64,000 nucleotides of DNA from NCBI RefSeq assembly GCF_002252635.1, contig NZ_NQKX01000010.1, positions 1-64,000 of the forward strand. The letters run 5' to 3'. Below, in pieces: positions 27,595 to 35,529 of this stretch. Positions within the stretch are counted from its first letter, which is position 1. Each line of letters begins with the position of its first letter. The notes under the pieces are model-generated. The model had not been told where the DNA came from. It worked only from the letters and a program-made list of their open reading frames with translations, and did no database searches. The stretch comes from Synechococcus sp. MW101C3. GTDB taxonomy: Bacteria > Cyanobacteriota > Cyanobacteriia > PCC-6307 > Cyanobiaceae. The translations under genes and the position numbers were made by a program.

Positions 27595-27699
27595 ATGGCA
27601 GCACTGACCTGGATTTGAACGGGGCGGCGTGAACCCCGGAAGCCAGTCCAGGGTGAAGGAGAGTCTTCAGCCAGCCCGACTTGAGCCGGGGACTCGACC

Positions 27700-28737
27700 A
27701 TGAAACACACCAGGCCTTCACCCGAACAGATCCTCCGCACGCTCCAGCCCGAAGGGCTTCTCCAAAGGAGTGGAAGCTTCTGGCTGAGGCAGAGCTGGAG
27801 AAGGCAATGCGCAAAGACCTTGCCGAGAGCAACTTCTGAGCCCGGAACTCCGGCACAGGGCCGTCGTGGTCCTGCAGGAGCGATACCGGGCATCTGAACG
27901 CTTCGTCTGTCGGGTGGCTGGCCAGCACAGCAGCACGCAGCGCCATGGCGGCAAGGTCATCGATCTGGAGGAGAGCAAGCTCCGGCGGCGTCCCCTAAGG
28001 ATCGCGGCCGAACACATCCGCTGGGACAGCCGCATGGCCTATCGCCTTCTGCGTGAGGGCTGGATGGTGAATCACAAGTGAGTGCAACGGCTGTGGCGGG
28101 AGATAGGCCTGCAGCGCCCCACTCCTCGCAAGCAGAAGCGTGCACGACCCGCCGAAGGCTCCGTGCGGCCTCACCAGGGTGAGCATCCCCATCAGGTGTG
28201 GGCCATGGACGTCCAGTTCGATGCCACCGCTGATGGAAGGCGGCTCAAGTTCCTGAACGTGATCGACGAGGACAGCCGCCTGTGCCAGGCGATCCGTCTG
28301 GGACGGCGTTGCAAGGCCAGAGATGTGGTGGCGGTGCTGGAGAAGCTCATCAGGCTCTACCCAGCTCAGGCCTTCATCCGCAGTGACAACGGGCCGGAGT
28401 TCATTGCTCATGCCCTCAGACGCTGGAGCGAGAGCAGCGGTACGGGAACGGCCTAGATCGAGCCAGGATCGCCTTGGCAGAACGGCTTGCCGAGTCGTTG
28501 AACGGACGGTTCCGCGATGCGTTCCTGAAGACGGAACTGTTCTCGACACCAACCGAGGCCCAGTTGCCATCAGACCAATGGCAGAGGGACCACAACACCC
28601 ATGAGCTCCGCTTGACTTCGTCTACAGGACGCACTCAGCGCTCCAGGGTCATGCGCCCCTGGGAGCAGCTCAACTGGGAGCTGCAGCATGGCCACAACCA
28701 ACAACTCTCCTTCGGACTGGACCGATCAAGGGGGTGA
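27700..28737 (+). mobile_element. Degenerate IS3-family element (orfA/orfB remnants)
   Basis: Broken pieces of an IS3-type transposase. orfA: MKHTRPSPEQILRTLQ at 27700, then in another frame WKLLAEAELEKAMRKDLAES to a stop near 27838, with the middle lost. orfB: RIAAEHIRWDSRMAYRLLREG, an in-frame TGA at 28079-28081, then QVWAMDVQFDAT (first catalytic Asp), AFIRSDNGPEF (second Asp), a frame change near 28450, and LAESLNGRFRDAFLKTELF (catalytic Glu region). With a stop and several frameshifts it cannot encode an active transposase. It separates cpcC1-cpcD from cpcB1. Confidence 0.85.
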
Positions 28738-29218
28738 CTTCAGGGGTGCGGTCGGGCAGCGCGGAGCTGGGCTGGCCAGTGTCAATCCGAACCGAGCTGA
28801 ACTGGACGCACTTGACCAGCACGGAATCGGACTGGACGCGTTGATCCCCTCAACGTTGAACTTGCAGCGCTCGAGCAGGATTCCCACAACTCGTGGGCAT
28901 CAAAGTGATCCCACACATGGGATTTTCACCAGGTTTCTGTTCGCTCAGATACATTCACTGGGGCCTGCCACCTCAGCCTGAGCACAGAATGCCTGGCTTC
29001 ACCACGCAAAAGCCTTGCCCCGCAATGGATATCAGCAGGCAATGACCATTTGTTAAGCATCGCTCACAAGATTAGGCGTTGGGCCAAAAATACGTAGGCC
29101 AAGTCGGGGGTCCGCTGGCACCGGTCAAACAACGGTGTTCAGCGCAAGACACACCTTTCTGGCTCGCGTGAACGCCTTTGGCGCTCTCGCTTTGCACACC
29201 CACCCTCCCGACCCCACC
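28738..29218. other. Upstream region of cpcB copy 1
   Basis: About 480 nt without a gene between the IS3 remnant and the cpcBA repeat. The part from about 28985 to 29100 is richer in A/T (CATTTGTTAAGCAT, GGCCAAAAATACGTA) and is the likely promoter region of cpcB1A1. No confident -10/-35 pair or NtcA site was identified. It shares no similarity with the upstream region of copy 2 except a few bases next to the repeat. Confidence 0.5.
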
Positions 29219-29242
29219 CGTCGAGAACAGGAGCTCATTTAC

Positions 29243-29761
29243 ATGTTCGACGCCTTCACCAAGGTCGTTGCTCAGGCTGATGCCCGCGGCGAATTCCTCA
29301 GCAGCGCCCAGATCGACGCCCTGGCGTCGGTTGTCGCTGACAGCAACAAGCGCATGGATGCTGTCAACCGCATCACCTCCAACGCCTCCAGCCTCGTCAC
29401 CAACGCTGCTCGCGATCTCTTCGATCAACAGCCTGCTCTGATCGCCCCCGGTGGCAACGCCTACACCCATCGCCGCATGGCTGCCTGCCTGCGCGACATG
29501 GAGATCATCCTCCGCTACGTCACCTACGCCGTCTTCACCGGCGACGCTTCCGTCCTGGAAGATCGTTGCCTCAACGGCCTTCGCGAAACCTATCTCGCCC
29601 TCGGCGTCCCCGGCGCTTCGGTGGCTGAAGGAGTCCGCAAGATGAAGGACGCCGCCATCGCTCTCGTCAACGATCGCAACGGCATCACCCCCGGTGATTG
29701 CTCCGCTCTCGTTTCCGAAATCGGCACCTACTTCGATCGCGCCGCCTCTGCTGTCGGCTGA
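29243..29761 (+). CDS. cpcB: Phycocyanin beta subunit, copy 1
   Basis: 172 aa from [13 protein letters not shown]; a good Shine-Dalgarno (AGGAG) precedes the ATG and earlier codons are outside the conserved protein. Both phycocyanobilin sites are present: Cys82 ([10 protein letters not shown]) and Cys153 (TPGDCSALV). Asn72, which is usually N-methylated, is conserved. The protein is the beta half of the rod phycocyanin trimer. Identical to copy 2 at 32161. Confidence 0.98.
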   Translation: MFDAFTKVVAQADARGEFLSSAQIDALASVVADSNKRMDAVNRITSNASSLVTNAARDLFDQQPALIAPGGNAYTHRRMAACLRDMEIILRYVTYAVFTGDASVLEDRCLNGLRETYLALGVPGASVAEGVRKMKDAAIALVNDRNGITPGDCSALVSEIGTYFDRAASAVG

Positions 29762-29840
29762 TCGGCTGCACCTGGATCGGCTGGTCTCATCCCGCTGATC
29801 CAACCCTTTCTTCGGTTCCCACCTTCTTCTCCTTCACCCA

Positions 29841-30332
29841 ATGTCGAAGACTCCCCTCACCGAGGCCGTTGCTGCCGCCGACTCCCAGGGTCGTTTCCTG
29901 AGCAACACCGAGCTCAACGCCGCCTTCGGTCGCTTCGAGCGCGCCAAGAACGCCCTCGAAGCTGCTCGCCAGCTCACCGCCAACGCTGACGCTCTCGTCA
30001 ACGGCGCTGCTCAGGCCGTCTACAACAAGTACCCCTACACCACCCAGCAGCAGGGTTCCAACTTCGCCTCCACCCCCCGGGGCAAAGAGAAGTGTGCCCG
30101 TGACATCGGTTACTACCTCCGTCACATCACCTATTCCCTCGTTGCTGGTGGCACCGGCCCCCTCGATGAGTACCTCATCGCTGGTCTCGATGAAATCAAC
30201 CGTGCCTTCGAGCTCTCCCCCTCCTGGTACGTTGAAGCCCTGAACTACATCAAGGCCAACCACGGCGTCTCCGGCGACCCCGGTGTCATCGCCAACAACT
30301 ACATCGACTACGCCATCAACGCCCTCGTCTGA
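29841..30332 (+). CDS. cpcA: Phycocyanin alpha subunit, copy 1
   Basis: 163 aa, one residue longer than the usual 162 because of MSKTP instead of MKTP. The single bilin site is Cys85 (equivalent to Cys84) in [14 protein letters not shown]. The usual [20 protein letters not shown]-terminal segment is intact. Pairs with CpcB 79 nt upstream and is followed by a terminator before cpcC2. CpcE/CpcF, encoded downstream, attach the chromophore. Confidence 0.98.
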   Translation: MSKTPLTEAVAAADSQGRFLSNTELNAAFGRFERAKNALEAARQLTANADALVNGAAQAVYNKYPYTTQQQGSNFASTPRGKEKCARDIGYYLRHITYSLVAGGTGPLDEYLIAGLDEINRAFELSPSWYVEALNYIKANHGVSGDPGVIANNYIDYAINALV

Positions 30333-30391
30333 TCCCTCGTGGATTCAACGATGCAACCGAGGATTCTCTCCTCGCTTGCCATCGGCGCAAC

Positions 30392-30417
30392 GGAGGCCTC
30401 ACGGCCTCCTTTTTTTT
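30392..30417 (+). terminator. Terminator or attenuator between cpcA1 and cpcC2
   Basis: GGAGGCC / GGCCTCC 7-bp stem, 4-nt loop, eight T. It ends 22 nt before cpcC2, so it probably limits linker expression relative to phycocyanin by partial read-through. Confidence 0.88.
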
Positions 30418-30439
30418 ACCCTCTTCCAGCCCGGCACCC

Positions 30440-31291
30440 ATGACACTCGTCAACGCCGCCTATCTCGGCATTGAGCGCTTCGCCAACGATCGCGGTAACG
30501 AAAATTGGAGCAACGGCTCCGATCAGGACAAAGGGAAACTGATCCGCGCCGTTTACCGGCAGGTTTTCGGTTACCAATACCTGATGGAGAGCGAGCGGAT
30601 TGAAGGGGCAGAGTCCCTCTTCAAGAACGGCTACCTCAGCATCCGCGAGTTGGTGCGGATGATGGCGAAAAGTGGCCTGTACAGGGCAAAGTTCTTCGAG
30701 AACTGCAACCCCTACCACTTCATTGAACTGAATCACAAGCATCTGCTCGGCCGCGCCCCTCACAGCAAGGCGGAGATGCTGCATCACTTCACGATCCTCC
30801 AGGAGCACGGCTACGACGCCGAAATCGACTCCTACATCGACAGCGATGAGTATCAGGCGCGGTTCGGGGAAGAAACCGTTCCCTACCTGCATGGCTGGGA
30901 TTACTCCGCAGGCCATGCCGGTCGTCAGTTCTCGTGGCTGATGCAGCTCACCCGCGGAGCGGCTGCTTCGGTGAAGGGTGACACTGCCGGCACCAACTTC
31001 CGTCTCGGCAAGGCCCTCCACCAGGACCGTGCACTGCCCGTGGTGAGCCCGAACGCCGCCGGTGCAGGCTTCCAGCCCACCAAGGTCGCCAACGAGTCGA
31101 TCACCAAGATGGCCAAGGGGATCGGCCAGCAGGCGAAGATGTATCGGGTGGAAGTCACCGGGTTCAACAACTACCGGCTGCACAAGCGCAGCAACACGGT
31201 GCGCTTTGTTCCCTTCAACAAAATGCTGGAGTACCAGCAGATGATTCACCGTCAAGGTGGCCGCGTGGCCAGCGTCACACCGGTGAACTGA
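30440..31291 (+). CDS. cpcC: Phycobilisome rod linker polypeptide CpcC, copy 2
   Basis: 283 aa, same two-domain design as copy 1: PBS linker domain (HFIELNHKHLLGRAP) and C-terminal CpcD-like domain (KMYRVEVTGFNNYRLHKR). The two copies share long blocks but differ at many positions, unlike the identical cpcBA copies, so they probably specify different rod disks. It lies behind cpcB1A1 and is closed by its own terminator. Confidence 0.95.
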   Translation: MTLVNAAYLGIERFANDRGNENWSNGSDQDKGKLIRAVYRQVFGYQYLMESERIEGAESLFKNGYLSIRELVRMMAKSGLYRAKFFENCNPYHFIELNHKHLLGRAPHSKAEMLHHFTILQEHGYDAEIDSYIDSDEYQARFGEETVPYLHGWDYSAGHAGRQFSWLMQLTRGAAASVKGDTAGTNFRLGKALHQDRALPVVSPNAAGAGFQPTKVANESITKMAKGIGQQAKMYRVEVTGFNNYRLHKRSNTVRFVPFNKMLEYQQMIHRQGGRVASVTPVN

Positions 31292-31321
31292 CTCAACGTC
31301 CCCAGAATCCATGGGCATCAG

Positions 31322-31350
31322 GCCCGGCGGTAACCCCGCCGGGCTTTTTT
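31322..31350 (+). terminator. Terminator of cpcC2
   Basis: GCCCGGCGG / CCGCCGGGC 9-bp stem with a 5-nt loop followed by six T. Confidence 0.92.
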
Positions 31351-32136
31351 GTGGCTTTGTGACCGTGCAGCGCCATCACCGCCCCTGCCCTGCACTTGGC
31401 TGTCAGGACAGAAGCGGCAGGAGAACGGGGCTGTCGTCAGAAGCAGCAAGCACCAGCCAAGGCTGGCGGGTCAGCCTGTCGGCCAGAGCAGGGCGATTGG
31501 AGCGGCGCGCCTCAGCCGAGCAGCCGCCGACCTGATCGTGGGCCGCAGGGCACCAATCCAGTGACATCGGGCCAGTGAGGTTTGCCCAGTGGCGTTGGGC
31601 GGCCAGGCAGCTCACTCAGAGACGGAGCGTCTTCACCAGCGGCGGAGCGCTTTGACCCACTGAACAGCGATTCGTCCGGCAGCGGGGCGACATGGCCAGC
31701 CGTCTATGGATCTGGGTGCTGGCGTGGTGACCGCGCCGCCCGGGCACCAGCGGACATCGACGCGGACCTTGCCGGAGCGGGGCAACCGCCCTGTGGAGGC
31801 AAGACACACAGGCTTGACCACTCAAGGCCTTGGGGCCGACTTCAAGAGAAGGCCGGCCGACCAGGAGCAATGGCTGACCGCTGCGGGGAACGGCCACTGG
31901 CGGACCCGGGCCAGCGAGGCGGAATCCGGAACGATGCCTGCAGCCTCAGGGCTTGCCAACGGGGAGGGGCGTCGCCATCGTTGTAGCGTGGAGGCACAGA
32001 CAAGGGGGTCTGACCCCAGTGCGCAAGGGGCTAGGTGACCCTTTGTGAACTTCCCACGGAACGGGTGCATTCGTCCGCAGAATAGCGCAGTCGATCGGAA
32101 GAATCCGATCGCTGTCAACCCCATCCCGACCCCGAT
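31351..32136. other. Gene-free spacer before cpcB copy 2
   Basis: About 790 nt with no recognisable protein in any frame; the frames have stops and Arg/Pro/Gly-rich translations. The palindrome GGGGTCTGACCCC (32005-32017) is of a kind often seen next to mobile or REP-like sequences. The last 100 nt must contain the copy-2 promoter. The block could be a decayed insertion, but no transposase motif was identified. Confidence 0.5.
32092..32111. promoter_or_regulatory. Perfect inverted repeat upstream of cpcB2
   Basis: CGATCGG and CCGATCG separated by six bases, 49 nt before the cpcB2 ATG and just outside the exact repeat, so it is unique to copy 2. It could be an operator or a 5'-UTR hairpin. 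Confidence 0.45.
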
Positions 32137-32160
32137 CGTCGAGAACAGGAGCTCATTTAC

Positions 32161-32679
32161 ATGTTCGACGCCTTCACCAAGGTCGTTGCTCAGGCTGATG
32201 CCCGCGGCGAATTCCTCAGCAGCGCCCAGATCGACGCCCTGGCGTCGGTTGTCGCTGACAGCAACAAGCGCATGGATGCTGTCAACCGCATCACCTCCAA
32301 CGCCTCCAGCCTCGTCACCAACGCTGCTCGCGATCTCTTCGATCAACAGCCTGCTCTGATCGCCCCCGGTGGCAACGCCTACACCCATCGCCGCATGGCT
32401 GCCTGCCTGCGCGACATGGAGATCATCCTCCGCTACGTCACCTACGCCGTCTTCACCGGCGACGCTTCCGTCCTGGAAGATCGTTGCCTCAACGGCCTTC
32501 GCGAAACCTATCTCGCCCTCGGCGTCCCCGGCGCTTCGGTGGCTGAAGGAGTCCGCAAGATGAAGGACGCCGCCATCGCTCTCGTCAACGATCGCAACGG
32601 CATCACCCCCGGTGATTGCTCCGCTCTCGTTTCCGAAATCGGCACCTACTTCGATCGCGCCGCCTCTGCTGTCGGCTGA
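32161..32679 (+). CDS. cpcB: Phycocyanin beta subunit, copy 2
   Basis: 172 aa, identical to the copy at 29243 including Cys82, Cys153 and Asn72. The ribosome-binding site is also the same. Upstream DNA differs completely, so this copy must have its own promoter. It is followed by cpcA2, then cpcE-cpcF. Confidence 0.98.
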   Translation: MFDAFTKVVAQADARGEFLSSAQIDALASVVADSNKRMDAVNRITSNASSLVTNAARDLFDQQPALIAPGGNAYTHRRMAACLRDMEIILRYVTYAVFTGDASVLEDRCLNGLRETYLALGVPGASVAEGVRKMKDAAIALVNDRNGITPGDCSALVSEIGTYFDRAASAVG

Positions 32680-32758
32680 TCGGCTGCACCTGGATCGGCT
32701 GGTCTCATCCCGCTGATCCAACCCTTTCTTCGGTTCCCACCTTCTTCTCCTTCACCCA

Positions 32759-33250
32759 ATGTCGAAGACTCCCCTCACCGAGGCCGTTGCTGCCGCCGAC
32801 TCCCAGGGTCGTTTCCTGAGCAACACCGAGCTCAACGCCGCCTTCGGTCGCTTCGAGCGCGCCAAGAACGCCCTCGAAGCTGCTCGCCAGCTCACCGCCA
32901 ACGCTGACGCTCTCGTCAACGGCGCTGCTCAGGCCGTCTACAACAAGTACCCCTACACCACCCAGCAGCAGGGTTCCAACTTCGCCTCCACCCCCCGGGG
33001 CAAAGAGAAGTGTGCCCGTGACATCGGTTACTACCTCCGTCACATCACCTATTCCCTCGTTGCTGGTGGCACCGGCCCCCTCGATGAGTACCTCATCGCT
33101 GGTCTCGATGAAATCAACCGTGCCTTCGAGCTCTCCCCCTCCTGGTACGTTGAAGCCCTGAACTACATCAAGGCCAACCACGGCGTCTCCGGCGACCCCG
33201 GTGTCATCGCCAACAACTACATCGACTACGCCATCAACGCCCTCGTCTGA
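32759..33250 (+). CDS. cpcA: Phycocyanin alpha subunit, copy 2
   Basis: 163 aa, identical to the copy at 29841, bilin site Cys85. Followed by the same hairpin terminator and then a highly structured leader before cpcE rather than by a rod linker gene. Confidence 0.98.
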   Translation: MSKTPLTEAVAAADSQGRFLSNTELNAAFGRFERAKNALEAARQLTANADALVNGAAQAVYNKYPYTTQQQGSNFASTPRGKEKCARDIGYYLRHITYSLVAGGTGPLDEYLIAGLDEINRAFELSPSWYVEALNYIKANHGVSGDPGVIANNYIDYAINALV

Positions 33251-33309
33251 TCCCTCGTGGATTCAACGATGCAACCGAGGATTCTCTCCTCGCTTGCCAT
33301 CGGCGCAAC

Positions 33310-33332
33310 GGAGGCCTCACGGCCTCCTTTTT
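33310..33332 (+). terminator. Terminator of cpcB2-cpcA2
   Basis: GGAGGCC / GGCCTCC stem with a 4-nt loop and only five T, against eight in copy 1; termination may be leakier, allowing read-through into cpcEF. Confidence 0.82.
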
Positions 33333-33338
33333 CATGCG

Positions 33339-33441
33339 CCTGCCTGAATCTGCCTGGCTGACGCCGGCAGGCTCAGGCAGGGCCACCGGACACCGGTCCG
33401 GTAGTTCTTCCGGCAAAGGCAGGCCACCCGCCTGCCTTTGC
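33339..33441 (+). promoter_or_regulatory. Triple-hairpin leader upstream of cpcE
   Basis: Three consecutive perfect stems. (1) 33339-33381: CCTGCCTGA/TCAGGCAGG (9 bp) enclosing GCCTG/CAGGC. (2) 33385-33402: ACCGGAC/GTCCGGT (7 bp, 4-nt loop). (3) 33413-33441: GCAAAGGCAGG/CCTGCCTTTGC (11 bp, 7-nt loop), ending 20 nt before the cpcE ATG. None is followed by a T run, so they look like RNA structure or mRNA-stability elements rather than simple terminators. Confidence 0.6.
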
Positions 33442-33461
33442 GAACCCGACACACAGCGGCC

Positions 33462-34322
33462 ATGGATGTCGCCGGATCCACCATCGACACACCCCTCTCA
33501 GACCCTGCCGCCACGGGCGGTGGCGCACCGATTTCGGAAGCGGAGGCCCTGCGGCGGCTCCGCCAGAGCGAAGACCAGTCGTTGCAGTATTACGCCGCCT
33601 GGTGGCTGGGTCGCATGCGCAGCCGCCACCCCGACGCCGTGCCCCTGTTGTGCGTGTCCCTGAGGCAGCGCCAGCCCCGCCAGCTGGACGCCGGGGTGGA
33701 GCACAATGCCGTCGCCCGCAACGCCGCCCGCGCCCTGGGCAAGCTCGGCTCTGCCGACGCCGTCGCCGACCTGATCGAAGCGCTCGACGATGAGGACGAC
33801 GGGCTGCGCGAAGCCGCGGCCCGGGCCCTCGGTGAGCTGGGAGCCACCGCCGCGGTGGAGACGCTCTGCCGACGGCTCGCCAGCGGTCCCGCCGTGGCCG
33901 GGGCCGTGCAGCCTGCCAGCAGTCGGCTGCAGGAACCCTGCGAAGCGCTGCTGGAAGCCCTTGGGTCGCTTGGGCAGGCCACGCCCACCGTGCTGGCGGT
34001 GATCGAGCCGTTCGTGGCGCATGAGCGGCCGTTGATCCGCAGCGCCGCCTGCCGCGCTCTGCTGCAGCTCACGGGCGACCATCGCTGGGGCGAGCAGCTG
34101 GTGGAACTGCTTGATCATCCCCAGCTGCAGGTGCGGCGCGCCGCCTTGATGGATCTGGGAGCTGCCGGCTGGCGGCCTGCGCTGGAGCCGATTCGCCGCA
34201 CCCTGGCCGAAAACAGCCTCAAGCTGATCGCTTTGCGCGGGCTGGCGGAAAACCTGCAGCCGCCCGCCATGTCCGATCCCGCCACCACCGCTGTGCTGGC
34301 AGTGATGGACGACCTGCTCTGA
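33462..34322 (+). CDS. cpcE: Phycocyanin alpha-subunit phycocyanobilin lyase, CpcE subunit
   Basis: 286 aa from MDVAGSTID. HEAT/armadillo-like repeat protein: NAVARNAARALGKLGSADAV, DGLREAAARALGELGATAAV, RPLIRSAACRALLQL. With CpcF it forms the heterodimeric lyase that attaches phycocyanobilin to the alpha subunit. Position directly after cpcBA and overlapping context with cpcF support CpcE. A related RpcE/PecE activity is less likely because only phycocyanin genes are visible. Confidence 0.92.
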   Translation: MDVAGSTIDTPLSDPAATGGGAPISEAEALRRLRQSEDQSLQYYAAWWLGRMRSRHPDAVPLLCVSLRQRQPRQLDAGVEHNAVARNAARALGKLGSADAVADLIEALDDEDDGLREAAARALGELGATAAVETLCRRLASGPAVAGAVQPASSRLQEPCEALLEALGSLGQATPTVLAVIEPFVAHERPLIRSAACRALLQLTGDHRWGEQLVELLDHPQLQVRRAALMDLGAAGWRPALEPIRRTLAENSLKLIALRGLAENLQPPAMSDPATTAVLAVMDDLL

Positions 34323-34324
34323 CC

Positions 34325-34963
34325 ATGTCATCTGCTGATCCGAGCGTTCTGATTCGCAACCTCAAGGAGGCCGACAGCCCCGTCGGGCTGCTACAGGCCA
34401 CCCGCGCCCTGGCGACGGCCTGCCATCCAGAGGCTGCTGTCCATCTGGTGGAGGTGCTGGGCTTCAACAATCCCGGGGCAGCGGTGGCGGCGGTGGAGGG
34501 ATTGGTCGCCCTCGGCACCGCTGCCGTGGAGCCCCTGCTGACCAACATCGACGGCTACAACTACGGCGCCAGGGCCTGGGCCGTGCGCGCCCTCTCCGGC
34601 ATCGGTGATCCCCGCGGCCTGGCGGTGCTGGAGGAGGCCCTTGCCGAAGACATCGGGCCGAGCGTGCGGCGCGCGGCGGCCCGCGGGCTCGGCCAGCTGC
34701 GGTTGGAGAGCCTGCCGCAGGAGGAGCGCAGCGCCATCTGGCAGCGCTGTCTCACGGGGCTGCTGGCTGGAGCGGCCGATCCGGAATGGGTGGTGCGCTA
34801 TGCCGTCGTGGTGAGCCTGGAGCAACTGCTGCCCCATCCTCTTGCGGCTGAACAGCGCGTGCGCGGGCTGGCGCAGCTGGAGGGACTGGCCGCGCCGGCT
34901 TCGGAAGACACCTTGGTGGTGCGTCTGCGCGCCAGGCTGGCGCTCGACAATCTGTCTGGCTGA
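34325..34963 (+). CDS. cpcF: Phycocyanin alpha-subunit phycocyanobilin lyase, CpcF subunit
   Basis: 212 aa, HEAT-repeat protein shorter than CpcE: NPGAAVAAVEGLVALGTAAV, YNYGARAWAVRALSGIGDPR, GPSVRRAAARGLGQL. Starts 2 nt after the cpcE stop and its stop overlaps the phosphatase start (TGATG), so the three are translationally linked. Confidence 0.92.
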   Translation: MSSADPSVLIRNLKEADSPVGLLQATRALATACHPEAAVHLVEVLGFNNPGAAVAAVEGLVALGTAAVEPLLTNIDGYNYGARAWAVRALSGIGDPRGLAVLEEALAEDIGPSVRRAAARGLGQLRLESLPQEERSAIWQRCLTGLLAGAADPEWVVRYAVVVSLEQLLPHPLAAEQRVRGLAQLEGLAAPASEDTLVVRLRARLALDNLSG

Positions 34964-35529
34964 TGGCGATGGCTCCCACCCGTGTCCTGTTTGTCTGCCT
35001 CGGCAACATCTGCCGCTCCCCGGCGGCGGAAGGGGTGTTCCTCAGCCAACTGGAGCAGGCCGGGCTCTCGCACGCCTTTGCTGTGGATTCCGCCGGCACG
35101 GGCGGTTGGCATGTGGGCCATCCCGCCGATGCGCGCATGCGCGCCGCTGCCGAGCGGCGCGGCATCCTGCTCACCAGCCGGGCCCGCCAGCTCGAACGGG
35201 GCGATCTGGACCGGTTCGACCACATCCTCACGATGGATGAGGACAACCTGGCCGCCGTGCGTGCCCTGGCCGGCGACGGGAACCACAGAGCCACGGTCAC
35301 CCCACTCACCACCTACTGCCGCCGCCACAGCGCCAGCCACGTGCCCGATCCCTATTACGGCGGCAGTCAGGGATTCGAGCAGGTGCTCGACCTTCTGGAT
35401 GACGCCTGCGCCGGACTGTTGGCACACCTCGAAGCCAGTGGCGGCGAGGGTGGCTCTGCCAGTGGAGGCGCCGCCGCCGGTGGACACGGCCCTGGCGGTG
35501 GAGCTGGAAACGGAGCCGGCGCGGCTTAG
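34963..35529 (+). CDS. Low-molecular-weight protein-tyrosine phosphatase
   Basis: 188 aa. CX5R(S) active-site loop CLGNICRSP at the N-terminus (Cys12, Arg18) and the catalytic Asp in VPDPYYGG near residue 128. The last 30-35 residues are a Gly/Ala-rich tail not found in typical family members (150-165 aa). Substrate unknown; translational linkage to cpcEF suggests, but does not prove, a phycobilisome-related role. Its stop codon overlaps that of the opposed panC/cmk gene. Confidence 0.9.
   Translation: MAMAPTRVLFVCLGNICRSPAAEGVFLSQLEQAGLSHAFAVDSAGTGGWHVGHPADARMRAAAERRGILLTSRARQLERGDLDRFDHILTMDEDNLAAVRALAGDGNHRATVTPLTTYCRRHSASHVPDPYYGGSQGFEQVLDLLDDACAGLLAHLEASGGEGGSASGGAAAGGHGPGGGAGNGAGAA

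Larger units (their letters stand above)
29219..30414 (+). repeat. Exact 1,196-bp direct repeat, copy 1 (cpcB-cpcA unit)
   Basis: Identical to 32137-33332, offset 2,918 bp. It covers the ribosome-binding site, cpcB, the 79-nt intergenic region, cpcA, and the hairpin terminator into its T run. Identity stops abruptly at both ends. Confidence 0.95.
32137..33332 (+). repeat. Exact 1,196-bp direct repeat, copy 2 (cpcB-cpcA unit)
   Basis: Identical to 29219-30414. The left edge is 24 nt before the cpcB ATG. The right edge is inside the terminator T run, where copy 1 has eight T and copy 2 five. Confidence 0.95.

Noticed and set aside
31822-32721. 299-codon minus-strand frame across the spacer and cpcB2
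   Set aside because: Most of it is antisense to cpcB2 and equals the frame antisense to cpcB1; the spacer part has no motif.
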